Below, piece after piece: positions 27,361-40,415 of a stretch of 64,000 bases of DNA (positions are counted from its first letter, which is position 1; each line of letters starts with the position of its first letter). The notes under the pieces were generated by a model. It had not been told where the DNA came from. It searched no databases and saw nothing but the letters and a program-made list of their open reading frames with translations. The stretch spans positions 1 to 64,000 of the forward strand of contig NZ_VTPU01000018.1 in the NCBI RefSeq assembly GCF_008274785.1, given 5' to 3'. A program made the translations under genes and the position numbers. This DNA is from Halomonas eurihalina. Its GTDB lineage: Bacteria; Pseudomonadota; Gammaproteobacteria; Pseudomonadales; Halomonadaceae.

Positions 27361-28476
27361 ATGCACGCACCATCGCCCATCCAACGACGCCAATCTCGCC
27401 GCATTCATGTCGGCGACGTCCCGGTCGGAGGCGGCGCCCCCATCTCCGTGCAGAGCATGACCAACACCGACACGCTCGATGTGGATGCTACCGTCGCGCA
27501 GATCCAGCAACTGGAGAACGCCGGTGCCGACATCGTGCGCGTCTCGGTGCCGACCATGGACGCCGCCGAAACCTTCGGCCGCATCAAGCGTGCCGTGAAT
27601 GTCCCTCTGGTCGCCGATATCCACTTCGACTACCGCATCGCCCTGCGTGTCGCCGAACTCGGTGTCGACTGCCTGCGCATCAACCCCGGCAACATCGGCC
27701 GCGAGGACCGCGTCGCCGCGGTGGTCAGCGCCGCGCGTGACAACGGCATCCCGATCCGCATCGGCGTCAACGCCGGTTCGCTGGAAAAGGACCTGCAGAA
27801 GAAGTACGGCGAGCCGACCCCGGCGGCCCTGGTCGAATCTGCCATGCGCCACATCGACCATCTCGACCGCCTCGACTTCCCCGACTTCAAGGTCAGCGTC
27901 AAGGCCTCCGATGTGTTCATGGCCGTCGCCGCCTACCGGGAGCTCGCCTCGCGCATCGAGCAGCCGCTGCACCTCGGCATCACCGAAGCCGGCGGCCTGC
28001 GCTCGGGCACCGTCAAGTCCTCCATCGGGCTTGGCATGTTGCTGATGGACGGCATCGGCGACACCATTCGCGTCTCGCTGGCCGCCGACCCGGTCGAGGA
28101 GATCAAGGTCGGCTTCGACATGCTCAAGAGCCTGAGCCTGCGCTCCAAGGGCATCAATTTCATCGCCTGCCCGAGCTGCTCGCGACAGAACTTCGATGTC
28201 ATCGGTACCATGAACGCCCTCGAGGAGCGTCTGGAAGACGTGCTCACGCCGCTCGACGTCTCGGTCATCGGCTGCGTGGTCAATGGTCCGGGCGAGGCCA
28301 AGGAGAGCGACATCGGCCTGACCGGCGGCAGCCCTGCCAATCTCGTTTATATCGACGGCAAACCGGCCAGCAAGTTACGCAACGACCATCTGGTCGACGA
28401 TCTCGAACGACTGATTCGTGACAAGGTCCGCGAGAAGCAGCAGGCCGAACAGGACGTGATCGCCCGGGACGCCTGA
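27361..28476 (+). CDS. ispG: 4-hydroxy-3-methylbut-2-enyl diphosphate synthase (flavodoxin type)
   Basis: From ATG 27361 the protein has 371 residues. It begins with a TIM barrel ([19 protein letters not shown]) and ends in a cluster-binding domain with [11 protein letters not shown] and a third cysteine in [19 protein letters not shown]. This [4Fe-4S] enzyme makes HMBPP in the non-mevalonate isoprenoid pathway. A GTG nine bases earlier overlaps the rodZ stop and is less likely. Confidence 0.96.
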   Translation: MHAPSPIQRRQSRRIHVGDVPVGGGAPISVQSMTNTDTLDVDATVAQIQQLENAGADIVRVSVPTMDAAETFGRIKRAVNVPLVADIHFDYRIALRVAELGVDCLRINPGNIGREDRVAAVVSAARDNGIPIRIGVNAGSLEKDLQKKYGEPTPAALVESAMRHIDHLDRLDFPDFKVSVKASDVFMAVAAYRELASRIEQPLHLGITEAGGLRSGTVKSSIGLGMLLMDGIGDTIRVSLAADPVEEIKVGFDMLKSLSLRSKGINFIACPSCSRQNFDVIGTMNALEERLEDVLTPLDVSVIGCVVNGPGEAKESDIGLTGGSPANLVYIDGKPASKLRNDHLVDDLERLIRDKVREKQQAEQDVIARDA

Positions 28477-28500
28477 TCCCGGCACGTGAAGGAGTCATCA

Positions 28501-29787
28501 TTGAGCAAGAAGATCCAGGCCATTCGAGGCATGAACGACCTGCTGCCGGCGCAAGCGCCCCTGTGGCAGTACTTCGAGCAACAGGTTCGCGCGCTGATGG
28601 GGCGCTACGGATATGACGAGATCCGTACCCCCATCCTCGAGCAGACCGCGCTGTTCAAGCGCTCCATCGGCGAAGTCACCGATATCGTCGAAAAGGAAAT
28701 GTACACCTTCGAGGACCGCAACGGCGACAGTCTGACCCTGCGGCCCGAGGGTACGGCAAGCTGTGTGCGCGCCGCCATGGAGAACGGCCTGCTGCACAAC
28801 CAGACCCAGCGTCTCTGGTACCAGGGCCCGATGTTCCGCCACGAGCGCCCCCAGAAGGGCCGCTATCGCCAGTTCCACCAGGTCGGCGTGGAAACCTTCG
28901 GCCTCGAGGGGCCGGACATCGACGCCGAAGTGATCCTGCTGTCGGCCCGCCTGTGGAAGCAACTCGGCCTGTTCGAGCACGTCACCCTGGAACTCAACTC
29001 CTTGGGGTCGCCGGAAGCTCGTGCCGCCTATCGCGACAAGCTGGTGAGCTACTTCGAGACGCATATCGATGTGCTCGACGAGGACTCGCGCCGCCGTCTG
29101 TCCACCAATCCGCTGCGCATCCTTGATTCCAAGAATCCGGCCATGGCGGACATGCTGGCCGACGCCCCGCGCCTGATGGATCACCTGGACGACGCGTCCC
29201 GGGAACACTTCGAACGCCTCACCGCCATCCTCGACGCCGCCGGTATCGAGTACGTCATCAATCCGCGCCTGGTGCGCGGGCTGGACTATTACTCGCGGAC
29301 CGTCTTCGAATGGACCACCGAGGCGCTGGGCAGTCAGGGAACGGTATGCGCCGGAGGACGCTACGACGGCCTGGTCGAGCAGCTCGGCGGCAAGCCGGTA
29401 CCAGCAGTCGGCTTCGCCATGGGCATCGAGCGGCTGATCCTGCTGCTCGAGACGCTGGAGCTCGTGCCCGATGCCGTCCACGACACCCTGGATGTCTACC
29501 TCTTGCCGATGGGCGAGGCCGCCGAAGCCGCGGCCCTGGAACTGGCCGAACGGCTGCGCGATGAGCTGCCGACGCTGCGCCTGCAGCTCCACTGCGGCGG
29601 TGGCGGCTTCAAGAGCCGCATTCGCAAGGCCGACAAGAGTGGCGCTCGTCTGGCGCTCTTGCTCGGCGAAGAGGAACTCGCCGAGAACGCCGTCACTCTC
29701 AAGTTCCTGCGCGAGGAGCGTGAGCAGCGCCGTCTCTCACGCAGCGAGCTCGCCCCGGCCCTCGCCGACCTCTTGTCGGAAGCCTGA
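28501..29787 (+). CDS. hisS: Histidyl-tRNA synthetase
   Basis: The protein has 428 residues if started at TTG 28501, where AAGGAG lies six bases upstream and the sequence [18 protein letters not shown] aligns with known HisS. A GTG at 28486 overlaps the ribosome binding site itself. Class II motifs are present: [10 protein letters not shown] (about 80-89), motif 2 at [20 protein letters not shown], the histidine-specific [15 protein letters not shown], and [12 protein letters not shown]. The C-terminal anticodon-binding domain is intact. Confidence 0.96.
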   Translation: MSKKIQAIRGMNDLLPAQAPLWQYFEQQVRALMGRYGYDEIRTPILEQTALFKRSIGEVTDIVEKEMYTFEDRNGDSLTLRPEGTASCVRAAMENGLLHNQTQRLWYQGPMFRHERPQKGRYRQFHQVGVETFGLEGPDIDAEVILLSARLWKQLGLFEHVTLELNSLGSPEARAAYRDKLVSYFETHIDVLDEDSRRRLSTNPLRILDSKNPAMADMLADAPRLMDHLDDASREHFERLTAILDAAGIEYVINPRLVRGLDYYSRTVFEWTTEALGSQGTVCAGGRYDGLVEQLGGKPVPAVGFAMGIERLILLLETLELVPDAVHDTLDVYLLPMGEAAEAAALELAERLRDELPTLRLQLHCGGGGFKSRIRKADKSGARLALLLGEEELAENAVTLKFLREEREQRRLSRSELAPALADLLSEA

Positions 29788-29817
29788 CGGACCCTATATC
29801 GAACAAGGAGGCCGCCC

Positions 29818-30477
29818 GTGGCGGAACTGAGAACCGAAGAAGAACAGATGGAAGCCATCAAACGCTGGTGGAAGGAAAACGGCGTTTCACTGCTGGTCGG
29901 CGCGGCAATCGCCGTCGCCGGCGTCTTCGGCTGGAAAACCTGGCAGGATTACCAGGCCGGCCAGTCCGAGGCCGCCTCTCAGCGTTACCAGCAACTGCTG
30001 ACCCTGAGCAGCCAGGAACAACTGGATGACGCGGCCCGTGGCCGTGCAGAGGAATTGGCCACCACCCTCAGCGAAGAGCACGGCGGCACCCTCTACGCTG
30101 ACATGGCCCAACTGCTGTCGGCTCGACTGTCTGTGGAAGGCGGCGACCAGCCCGCGGCGCGCGAGGCCCTGGAAGGAGTGATCGCCAACAGCGAGCACGC
30201 CTATCTCAGCGGCCTGGCACGCCTTCGTCTGGCGCGCCTGCAGGTCGCTGCCGATGAGGCCGAAGCGGCCCTGGACACTCTCGACGGCGAGATCCCCGCC
30301 ACCCTGGCCGCCCAGCAGTCAGACATTCGCGGCGATGCCTACTTCGCCCTGGAGCAGACCGACCAGGCGAGCGATGCCTGGCGTGAAGCCTTGCGGCTGG
30401 CCGAAGAAGGCGAACGCCCGCTCTACGGCGTACAACTCAAGCTCGACAACCTGGGCGTTCAGGAGACCACGTCATGA
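29818..30477 (+). CDS. yfgM: Sec translocon-associated TPR protein YfgM
   Basis: This 219-residue protein starts at GTG 29818, behind AAGGAGG. The N-terminal cytoplasmic part (ELRTEEEQMEAIKRWWKENG) precedes one membrane helix (SLLVGAAIAVAGVFGWKTW, about 22-40) and a periplasmic TPR domain. YfgM binds the SecYEG translocon and helps hand over exported proteins to periplasmic chaperones. Its stop overlaps the bamB start by four bases. Confidence 0.9.
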   Translation: MAELRTEEEQMEAIKRWWKENGVSLLVGAAIAVAGVFGWKTWQDYQAGQSEAASQRYQQLLTLSSQEQLDDAARGRAEELATTLSEEHGGTLYADMAQLLSARLSVEGGDQPAAREALEGVIANSEHAYLSGLARLRLARLQVAADEAEAALDTLDGEIPATLAAQQSDIRGDAYFALEQTDQASDAWREALRLAEEGERPLYGVQLKLDNLGVQETTS

Positions 30478-31622
30478 AATCGACCCTGGCGATCACCGCA
30501 ATCGCGGCACTAGGACTGCTGGCAGGCTGTGCCGGCCAGGTGGATTCACAGAATCCGCCGCGCGAACTGCAGGACATCTCCCACAGCACATCCGTGAACA
30601 CCCGCTGGGACGAACAGGTCGGCGATGGCCTCGGGCTGGGCGGCTACAGCCTATCTCCCGCCCAGGACGGCGATGCCCTGTTCGCCGCCGACCAGCACGG
30701 CCTGGTGATGGCACTGAACGCCAGCACTGGCCAGATCCGCTGGGAGCAGAAGCTCGACAACGGTGTTTCCAGTAGCCTGACCGCCGTGGCCGGCCAGGTC
30801 TATCTCGGCACCCGTAACGGCGAAGTCGTGGCCCTGGATCAGTCCAGCGGCGAGGAAGTCTGGCGCTCGCGCGTCAGCAGCGAAGTCCTCTCCGCTCCCC
30901 AGGTCAACAGCCAGCTGGTGGTGGTGCAGAGCATCGACGGCAACGTCACCGCCCTGGATCGCAGCAGCGGCGCGGAGCGTTGGGTCCATACGACGTCACG
31001 TCCCTCGCTGACCCTGCGTACCACCGGTACACCACGGGTCATCGACGCGGTTACCTTCGCCGGCCTGGCCAATGGCCGTCTGGTAACCATCGAGAACGGC
31101 AGCGGCCGACCCCTGTGGGAGCGACGCATCGCCACGCCCGAGGGGCGCAGCGACATCGAACGCCTGGTCGACCTGGCCGGCCAGCCGGTGCTGACTCCCG
31201 ACGGACGCCTCTATGTCACCAGCTACAGTGGTCGCCTGGTCGCCCTTCAGGCCACCAGTGGCCAGGAGCTGTGGTCGCGGGACATCGCCAGCTACCAGAC
31301 GCCGCTTCTGATCGGCGAGACGCTCTACATCGTTGACGCCGACAGCCACCTGCTCGCCCTGTCGGCCAGCCGCGGCGACGAGCTCTGGCACCTCGACGAC
31401 CTCGAGGGCCGCAAACTGACGGCCCCCGCCTTCGCCGATGGCCGCTTGGTGGTCGGCGACTACGCCGGCTACCTGCACGTTATCGACGCCGAGAACGGCA
31501 GCCTGGTCGGCCGCACCAAGGTCGATAGCTCCGGCATCAGCGTGCGCCCGCTCACCGATGGCAAGCGTATCTATGCGCTGGCCAACGACGGTAGCCTGGA
31601 GGCTCTGGAACTCAACCCATGA
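30474..31622 (+). CDS. bamB: Outer membrane protein assembly factor BamB
   Basis: This 382-residue lipoprotein has signal and lipobox GLLAGC (lipid cysteine about residue 19) and eight-bladed PQQ-like beta-propeller repeats, for example [20 protein letters not shown] and [20 protein letters not shown]. BamB supports the BamA machine that inserts outer-membrane beta-barrels. It overlaps both yfgM and der by ATGA, showing tight translational coupling. Confidence 0.95.
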   Translation: MKSTLAITAIAALGLLAGCAGQVDSQNPPRELQDISHSTSVNTRWDEQVGDGLGLGGYSLSPAQDGDALFAADQHGLVMALNASTGQIRWEQKLDNGVSSSLTAVAGQVYLGTRNGEVVALDQSSGEEVWRSRVSSEVLSAPQVNSQLVVVQSIDGNVTALDRSSGAERWVHTTSRPSLTLRTTGTPRVIDAVTFAGLANGRLVTIENGSGRPLWERRIATPEGRSDIERLVDLAGQPVLTPDGRLYVTSYSGRLVALQATSGQELWSRDIASYQTPLLIGETLYIVDADSHLLALSASRGDELWHLDDLEGRKLTAPAFADGRLVVGDYAGYLHVIDAENGSLVGRTKVDSSGISVRPLTDGKRIYALANDGSLEALELNP

Positions 31623-33022
31623 ATCCCGTGATCGCTCTGGTCGGGCGCCCCAATGTGGGCAAGTCGACCCTGTTCAACCGCCTTACTCGCTCGCGCGATG
31701 CGCTGGTGGCCGACTTTCCCGGTCTGACCCGGGATCGCAAGTACGGCAACGGCATACTCGGCGGCAAGACCTATACGGTCATCGACACCGGCGGCATCAG
31801 CGGCGACGAGGAAGGCATCGACGCCGCCATGGCCGAGCAGTCGCTGCAGGCCATCGATGAGGCCGACATCGTGCTGTTCATGGTCGATGGGCGCAGCGGC
31901 TTGAACGTTGCCGACGAAGCCATCGCCAACCACCTGCGCGTCAACCAGAAGAAGACCTGGCTGGTCGTCAACAAGACCGACGGCCTCGAGGAACATTCGG
32001 CCATGGCCGACTTCTGGCAGCTCGGCATCGGCGAGCCGCGCTCCATTGCCGCCGCCCATGGCCGCAACGTCACCTCGCTGATCGAGGAAGTGCTCGAGCC
32101 CTTCCCCGAGCGCGACCCGGACCTCCCCGCCGACACCGGCGCCTCGGGCATCCACATCGGGGTGATCGGTCGCCCCAACGTGGGCAAGTCGACCCTGGTC
32201 AACCGGTTGCTCGGCGAGGATCGCGTGGTGGTCTTCGACGAGGCGGGAACCACCCGCGATGCCATCGAGATCCCTTTCGAGCGTCGCGGCAAGCCCTATG
32301 TCCTGGTCGATACCGCCGGTGTCCGGCGCCGCAAGAATGTCCGCGAGGTGGCCGAGAAGTTCTCCATCATCAAGACACTGGAGGCCATCAAGGAGTGCCA
32401 CGTCGCCGTCATGGTGCTGGATGCCCGAAGCGGCCTGGTCGAACAGGATTTGCACCTGCTCGACTATGTGCTGACCAGCGGCCGTGCCCTGGTGCTGGCG
32501 GTCAACAAGTGGGACGGCCTGGAGCACGAAGCCAAGGAGAAGATGCGCGCCGAGATCAAGCGTCGCCTGGGATTCGCCGACTACGCCGAGCTGCACTTTA
32601 TCTCGGCGCTGCACGGCACCGCAGTGGGCGATCTCTATCCCTCGATCGAGCGCGCCTTCGAATCGGCCAACAGCCATTGGTCGACCAACCGGCTCACCAA
32701 CATCCTCCGGGATGCCGTGGAGCAGCATCAGCCACCGATGATCCACGGTCGCCGCATCAAGCTGCGCATGGCCCACCAGGGCGGCACCAATCCGCCGATC
32801 ATCGTGGTGCACGGCAACCAGACGGACTCGTTGCCCGAGGCCTACAAGCGCTACCTGACCAACACCTTCCGCAAGGTGCTCAAGGTGCGCGGCACGCCGA
32901 TGCGCTTCGAGTTCCGCTCGGGCAAGAACCCCTATGACAACATGGCAGGGGCCAACGACCGCGAGAAGGCCAAGAAACGCGAGCTCGACCGCACCCGCTC
33001 GGCGCGCCGCGACCGACGCTGA
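31619..33022 (+). CDS. der: GTPase Der (EngA), ribosome assembly
   Basis: This 467-residue protein has two tandem GTPase domains. Each has a P-loop [10 protein letters not shown] (about residues 8-17 and 182-191) and matching DTAG-type and NKxD motifs, followed by a KH-like C-terminal domain and a basic tail [16 protein letters not shown]. Der is essential for 50S subunit maturation. It ends the conserved string that starts at ndk, and a terminator hairpin follows. Confidence 0.97.
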   Translation: MNPVIALVGRPNVGKSTLFNRLTRSRDALVADFPGLTRDRKYGNGILGGKTYTVIDTGGISGDEEGIDAAMAEQSLQAIDEADIVLFMVDGRSGLNVADEAIANHLRVNQKKTWLVVNKTDGLEEHSAMADFWQLGIGEPRSIAAAHGRNVTSLIEEVLEPFPERDPDLPADTGASGIHIGVIGRPNVGKSTLVNRLLGEDRVVVFDEAGTTRDAIEIPFERRGKPYVLVDTAGVRRRKNVREVAEKFSIIKTLEAIKECHVAVMVLDARSGLVEQDLHLLDYVLTSGRALVLAVNKWDGLEHEAKEKMRAEIKRRLGFADYAELHFISALHGTAVGDLYPSIERAFESANSHWSTNRLTNILRDAVEQHQPPMIHGRRIKLRMAHQGGTNPPIIVVHGNQTDSLPEAYKRYLTNTFRKVLKVRGTPMRFEFRSGKNPYDNMAGANDREKAKKRELDRTRSARRDRR

Positions 33023-33073
33023 GCGCTCCGACGTCTCGCACTCGATGCGCTGCCTGCCCTGGCTCGCAGCAAC

Positions 33074-33100
33074 AAGCGCCGCCCACTCGGGCGGCGCTTT
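33074..33100. terminator. Intrinsic terminator after der
   Basis: AAGCGCCGCCC (33074-33084) and GGGCGGCGCTT (33089-33099) form an 11-base-pair stem with loop ACTC. A short T-tract and A-tract flank it, and it lies between convergent genes, so it can serve der and the minus-strand ATPase gene. Confidence 0.8.
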
Positions 33101-33127
33101 GCGTTCCGGCCAGCGGCTCTCGACGCC

Positions 33128-33991
33128 TCACGCCTCGAGGCGCAAACGCCCGACCCACTGGCAGGCGAATTGCCACGCCACCCGACCGCTGCGCCCTCCG
33201 CGCAGGGTCGCATAGCGAATCGCCTCGCCGCGGGCTTCGTCGTTCCAGTCGCCGTCATCACCCAGCCAACTCACCCAGTGGGCGCAGGCTTCCAGATAGG
33301 TCGCCTGGTCGAAGGGCCGGAAGCCCAGCCAGAGCCCGAAGCGGTCCGAGAGCGAGATCTTCTCTTCCACGGCATCGCCGTGATGCAGTTCCTCGCCCAC
33401 CAGCCGGGAGGCGTCATTGTCGTTCATCGACTCCGGCAGCAGGTGGCGACGGTTCGAGGTGGCATACAGCAGAACATTCTCGGGCGGCCCGGTCAGGGTA
33501 CCGTCGAGCACGCTCTTCAGCGCCTTGTAAGCGTCGTCATGTCCCTCGAAGGACAGGTCGTCGCAATAGACCACGAAGCGCTGGGGCTCGCGACGCAACC
33601 GCTCGACCAGCACCGGCAGACCGGCCAGGTCATGGCGATCCACCTGCACCAGCCGCAGCCCTTCCCCGGCCAGATCATTGAGCAGCGCCCGCACCAGCGA
33701 CGACTTGCCGCCGCCCCGAGCGCCCCACAGCAAGGCATGATTGGCGGGATAGCCTCGCAGGAAGGCCCGGGTATTGTCGACCAGGGCCTTCTTCTGCCGC
33801 TCGATGCCCAGCAGATCGTCCAGGCGCAGCGCATCCCGGGGCGGCACCGGCGTCAAATGGCCACCCAGCATGTGCCGCTGCCAGAGAGCCGCCACATCGC
33901 GATTCCAATCGACTTCCACCGGCGTCGGCGGCAGCCAGGGTTCCACACGTTCCAGCACGCCGAGCAGACGCCTGGCCAGTTCATCATCCAT
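33128..33991 (-). CDS. AAA-type ATPase of the DUF815 family
   Basis: The protein has about 287 residues. The Walker A motif is LLWGARGGGKSSLVRALLN (about 88-106) and Walker B is RFVVYCDDLSFEG (about 137-149). A sensor-like VLLYATSNRRHLLPE (about 170-184) follows, then a lid with SLSDRFGLWLGF. The arrangement is that of DUF815 proteins, single-domain ATPases common in proteobacteria whose function is not established. The ATG complementing 33989-33991 is chosen; a GTG directly before it is possible. Confidence 0.87.
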   Translation of the reverse strand: MDDELARRLLGVLERVEPWLPPTPVEVDWNRDVAALWQRHMLGGHLTPVPPRDALRLDDLLGIERQKKALVDNTRAFLRGYPANHALLWGARGGGKSSLVRALLNDLAGEGLRLVQVDRHDLAGLPVLVERLRREPQRFVVYCDDLSFEGHDDAYKALKSVLDGTLTGPPENVLLYATSNRRHLLPESMNDNDASRLVGEELHHGDAVEEKISLSDRFGLWLGFRPFDQATYLEACAHWVSWLGDDGDWNDEARGEAIRYATLRGGRSGRVAWQFACQWVGRLRLEA

Positions 33992-34155
33992 CACTCCGTT
34001 CTCTCCTTCTTGCTATCGTGGTTCCTGGTGCCACGTGCCCTTGGTCGCCCCTATCGTAGGCAACACTCCCTGCCCTGGTTGACCCGCAAGACAGTCGCGG
34101 TATCTTGTCATCCAACAAAGCCCCGCCCCGGGGTCGATCCACGGAGGAAACCATC

Positions 34156-34953
34156 ATGCGCTGGATGCATTATCTCGCCGTGGGCGCGCTCGGCGTGTCC
34201 CTGGCGGCTTGCACCACCTCACCGACCGGCCGCTCACAGATGCTGCTGATGAGTGAGAACGACCTCAGTCAGATGGGAGCCCAGGCCTTTTCCCAGTATC
34301 AACAGCAATTGCCGACGGCTGGCGGTGCCCAACTGAATTATGTGCAGTGCGTCACCAACGACATCGTGGCGATATTGCCTCCCGAACAACGTGACCAGAA
34401 TTGGCAGGTCAAGGTCTTCGAGTCTGAAGAGGCCAATGCCTTCGCCCTGCCGGGCGGCTATGTCGGAGTGAATACCGGCCTGCTCGAGATCGCCACCAAT
34501 CAGGACCAACTGGCCAGTGTCATCGGCCACGAGATCGGCCATGTGCTGGCCCACCACGCCAACGAGCGCGCCTCCACCCAGAGCGCCACCCAGCTCGGCA
34601 TGTCGGTTGTCGGCACGGCACTGGGGGCCAATGGCGTGGCCGGTAGCGACCAGATCATGGCGGCACTCGGCATGGGGGCCCAGTATGGCATTCAACTGCC
34701 CTTCTCGCGCAGCCACGAGAGCGAAGCCGACAAGATCGGCCTGCAGTTGATGGCCGAGGCCGGCTTCGACCCCCGCGCCAGCATCGAGCTATGGCACAAC
34801 ATGAACGCCACCGGCGGCGGCCAGCCACCCGAGTGGATGTCCACCCACCCCAGCCATGGCCACCGCATCGACGGCCTGCAGGCCAACATGGACGCGGCCC
34901 TGGCCCAGTACCAACAGGCCCGGCAGGCCGGTCGCCGTCCCAATTGCCAATAG
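34156..34953 (+). CDS. M48 family metallopeptidase lipoprotein (LoiP/YcaL-like)
   Basis: From ATG 34156 (GGAGG upstream) the protein has 265 residues. The signal peptide ends in a lipobox SLAAC, and the zinc motif is GHEIGHVLAHH (about 129-139), with the third ligand in SHESEADKIGLQLM. Such enzymes act in the periplasm or at the outer membrane on misfolded envelope proteins; E. coli LoiP and YcaL are examples. The terminal THPSHGHRIDGL is also family-typical. Confidence 0.92.
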   Translation: MRWMHYLAVGALGVSLAACTTSPTGRSQMLLMSENDLSQMGAQAFSQYQQQLPTAGGAQLNYVQCVTNDIVAILPPEQRDQNWQVKVFESEEANAFALPGGYVGVNTGLLEIATNQDQLASVIGHEIGHVLAHHANERASTQSATQLGMSVVGTALGANGVAGSDQIMAALGMGAQYGIQLPFSRSHESEADKIGLQLMAEAGFDPRASIELWHNMNATGGGQPPEWMSTHPSHGHRIDGLQANMDAALAQYQQARQAGRRPNCQ

Positions 34954-34989
34954 GCCACCACCCGCTCGCCCTAGGGCCGGGCGGGTGGC

Positions 34990-36020
34990 TCAGCGCAGGC
35001 GCACCACACGCTTGCCGACGCCCCTAGCACCGCCATCGCCGAAGAGCCCGCAGAAGGCCCGGGGCCAGTCATCGAAGCCATCCACCACATCCAGGGGCGC
35101 GACCACCGCGTCCCATTGGGCCATGTCCTGCTGGAAGCGCGCCCAGTGGGCACTTTCATGCCCCGGCACCACGAACGGCTGCAGATGCCCGCCCACCGCC
35201 GTCAAACGTGACAGGTTGCGCGGCGAGCGCCGTGGCTCGGGCGAATTGTACTGGCCGACCAACCCGCACAGCACCACGCGACCGCCCGGCACCAGGGCGT
35301 CGATGGCCGCCTCGAAGACACCAGCGCCCACGTTCTCGATGCTCAGATCGATGCCCTCCGGCGCCACCTCGGCCAGTCGCGACGCGATGTCACTGTCATG
35401 ATGATCCAGCGCCGCCGCCACACCCAGCCGCTCGGTCAGCCAGTCTCGCCTGGCGGAATCACCGGCCGTGGCAACGACCCGGGCCCCGGCCCGCTGCGCC
35501 CACTGGATGGCCAGGCTGCCCACCGCACCGGCCCCGGCGGACACCAGCACGGTCTCGCCGGCTCGGGGGCGCCCATAGAGGCGCATGGCGAGCCAGGCGG
35601 TGAAGCCCGTCATGCCCCGGGCATGGAGCCAGCGCTCAGGAAAGGGCGTCGCGGCAGGGAGCACCAGGGGCGGCAGCTGCGGCGACTCGCTCGGCCCCAG
35701 CCGGCAACGTTCGGCCACGGGCATGTGACCCACCACCCAATCGCCTTCGCGCCAGGGGCCACGCGAGGCAACGACGCGCGCCAGCCCCCAGGCAGACAGG
35801 GCATCGCCGGGCCGCCAGCGCGTCAGGTAGTCATATCCCGCAGGCTGCATGCGCGTGCGCATGTAAGGATCCACCGACAGCCAGTGAGGCTCCAGCCAGG
35901 CCTCACCCGGAGCGGGCGGCTCGAGAGGAATGGAGTGGCAGACGAAGTCCTCGGGTTCGGGGCGACCCCGTGGCGTCCGCGCCAGATGCCAGGCGCGGAC
36001 GGTCGTATCCCGGCAGGTCG

Positions 36021-36024
<4 letters not shown>
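34990..36024 (-). CDS. NADP-dependent medium-chain reductase (zinc-less, prostaglandin-reductase type)
   Basis: Starting at the GTG complementing 36022-36024, whose GTGA overlaps the aroE stop, the protein has 344 residues. The N-terminal YMRTRM segment and the nucleotide motif [26 protein letters not shown] (split around 152-177) place it in the MDR/leukotriene B4 12-hydroxydehydrogenase group. It lacks the zinc ligands of alcohol dehydrogenases. It probably reduces alkenals or enones with NADPH. The open frame extends further upstream into aroE without similarity. Confidence 0.88.
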
Positions 36025-38396
<2,372 letters not shown>

Positions 38397-38481
38397 GGTG
38401 GTATATCCGAACGAACGATTAACCGGCAAGCGAAGCGCTCGACCCGGCATCTTGCCGAATCGATCACGACGCCAGCCGATT

Positions 38482-39582
38482 CTAGCATGGCCCCGGCGAG
38501 GTCGGCAGGCGTACCCAGCCGCCCGCCGCCTGGCTCGCCCGTCCCTCCAGTTCCAGCGCCAGCAAGCGACGCTGGCAGTCCGACACCGCCAGCCCGGACA
38601 AATCGACCAGAGCATCCACCGGCGTGGGCGTGTCGCTGAGCCAGGCCAGCACGGGATCCGCGTCCGGCGCCGCCTGCGGTGCGCAACGATTCATCACGGG
38701 AGCCGCACTCCATTGGGTGAGCTCGGCGAGGATGTCATCCAGGTCTCTGACCAGGGCGGCCCCCTCCCGAATCAGGTGCAGACAGCCGCGTGCCTGGGGA
38801 TTGTGGATCGAACCTGGCAGAGCGAAGACTTCACGTCCCTGCTCGACTGCCAGCCGGGCGCTGACCAGCGAGCCACTGCGCTCGGCAGCCTCCACCACCA
38901 GCACGCCCCGCGACAAGCCGGTAATGAGGCGATTGCGACGCGGAAAGAATCCCGCTCTTGCCCGAGTGCCCGGCGGATGCTCGGAGAGCAGCAGGCCACC
39001 AGGCCCGCACAACCGCTCGTGGAGGCGTCGATGGCGGGCCGGATAGATCACATCCACACCGCAGCCCAGTACCGCGACACTGCGGCCCTCGGCATCCAGG
39101 GCGGCTTGCTGGGCAATGCCATCGATGCCGAGGGCCATGCCGCTGACCACGCACCAGCCCCGCTCGGCAAGGCGGCGAGCGAAACCCGCGGCGTTGCCCG
39201 TGCCTTCGCGCGTCGGGCGCCGGGTGCCGACCATCGCCAGCCGTGGCGCTTCCAGGGCATCGAGATCCCCCTGGGCCCAGAGCACCGGTGGCGGGTCGGC
39301 AATCTGGCTCAGCGCCTCCGGCCAGGCCGGGTGATCGGGATGCAGCAGGTGGCGATCGGGCGAGGCATCAAGCCATTCCCGCTCAGTAGCGAGTCGCGCC
39401 GCCAGCGGGCTCTGCGCAGGATGTTCGAGACACAACCGCAGGGCCTGAGCGGCCGATCGCGGCAAGGCGGCCAACCAGCCATGCGGCCAGGGCGGATCGC
39501 TGGCCGCCAGCTCAGCGATCCGTGCGGCCCCCACGCCCGGTAAGAGAGACAAAGCCAGCCAGTCCGTGGCGCTGTGTTGCAT
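38482..39582 (-). CDS. dprA: DNA processing protein DprA (Smf)
   Basis: This 366-residue protein has an N-terminal helix-hairpin-like region, then the Rossmann core with LAMVGTRRPTREG (about 114-126), VVSGMALGIDGIAQQAAL and FPRRNRLITGLSRGVLVVEA, and a C-terminal winged-helix domain (about 300-366). DprA protects incoming single-stranded DNA and loads RecA during natural transformation. It is kept in many species not known to be competent. It is divergent from def. Confidence 0.95.
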   Translation of the reverse strand: MQHSATDWLALSLLPGVGAARIAELAASDPPWPHGWLAALPRSAAQALRLCLEHPAQSPLAARLATEREWLDASPDRHLLHPDHPAWPEALSQIADPPPVLWAQGDLDALEAPRLAMVGTRRPTREGTGNAAGFARRLAERGWCVVSGMALGIDGIAQQAALDAEGRSVAVLGCGVDVIYPARHRRLHERLCGPGGLLLSEHPPGTRARAGFFPRRNRLITGLSRGVLVVEAAERSGSLVSARLAVEQGREVFALPGSIHNPQARGCLHLIREGAALVRDLDDILAELTQWSAAPVMNRCAPQAAPDADPVLAWLSDTPTPVDALVDLSGLAVSDCQRRLLALELEGRASQAAGGWVRLPTSPGPC

Positions 39583-39745
39583 GGGCGAATCTCCTTGCCC
39601 GAGTCGGCGACGGTCCCCGGAACATCGCCAAGATGGTATAGTCCAATTCTATCGAGACGATGCATGCCGAGCGGTTTTCCCCTCGCCTCTCGCCTCCTAG
39701 AATAGACGTATATTTCGCATGACTGCACAACGGTGACCTGACGCC

Positions 39746-40258
39746 ATGGCCAAACTCCCTATCCTCGAATTCCCCGACGAACGGCTGCGCACCGAGGCCG
39801 CTGCGGTCGAGACGGTCGACGACGAGGTACGCCAACTGGTCGACGACATGCTCGAGACCATGTATGACGCCCGTGGCATCGGCCTGGCCGCCACCCAGGT
39901 GGACGTGCACCGCCGGGTCATCGTCATGGACGTCAGCGATGACCAAAGCACTCCCCTGGTGCTGATCAACCCCGAATTCACCCCGATCGGCGACGAACGC
40001 GAGCCGATGCAGGAAGGTTGCCTGTCGATCCCCGAGTACTACGCCGAAGTGCCGCGCGCTCTCAAGGTCCATCTCAAGGCGCTGGATCGCCAGGGCGAAC
40101 CCTACGAGCTCGAGGCCGAGGGGCTGCTGGCCCATTGCATCCAGCATGAGTGCGACCACCTGCGTGGCGTGCTCTTCGTCGACTACCTGTCGCCGCTCAA
40201 GCGCGACCGGGTGATGAAAAAGATGCAGAAGCGCCACAAGCTCGCCCAGGACGCTTGA
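39746..40258 (+). CDS. def: Peptide deformylase
   Basis: This 170-residue protein carries all three deformylase motifs: [10 protein letters not shown] (about 44-53), [13 protein letters not shown] (about 90-102) and [19 protein letters not shown] (about 132-150), with the Cys and two His metal ligands. It removes the formyl group from new proteins. It is followed by fmt and rsmB in the standard order, though a terminator hairpin separates def from fmt here. Confidence 0.97.
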   Translation: MAKLPILEFPDERLRTEAAAVETVDDEVRQLVDDMLETMYDARGIGLAATQVDVHRRVIVMDVSDDQSTPLVLINPEFTPIGDEREPMQEGCLSIPEYYAEVPRALKVHLKALDRQGEPYELEAEGLLAHCIQHECDHLRGVLFVDYLSPLKRDRVMKKMQKRHKLAQDA

Positions 40259-40324
40259 GCGCTCTCCGACGCCAAGGCCAAGAACCGCGGCAAGGCGTCA
40301 CAGTAGCAGTAGCAACCCCAGAAG

Positions 40325-40360
40325 GAAGGCCGACGCCATTATTGGCGTCGGCCTTCGTTG
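40325..40360 (+). terminator. Intrinsic terminator between def and fmt
   Basis: GAAGGCCGACGCC (40325-40337) and GGCGTCGGCCTTC (40344-40356) form a 13-base-pair stem with loop ATTATT, followed by GTTGTT. A weak promoter-like pair, TTGTTA (40358-40363) and CATAAG (40381-40386) 17 bases apart, follows and could start fmt-rsmB transcription. Confidence 0.75.
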
Positions 40361-40415
40361 TTAACGGCCGGCTCCGTTATCATAAGGGGCATCCATTTCG
40401 GCAAGGCTGCTCGAC

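Noticed and set aside
26572..27972. A 466-codon minus-strand open frame across rodZ and ispG
   Set aside because: It mirrors codon bias of the plus-strand genes, with serine- and alanine-rich translation and no recognisable domain.
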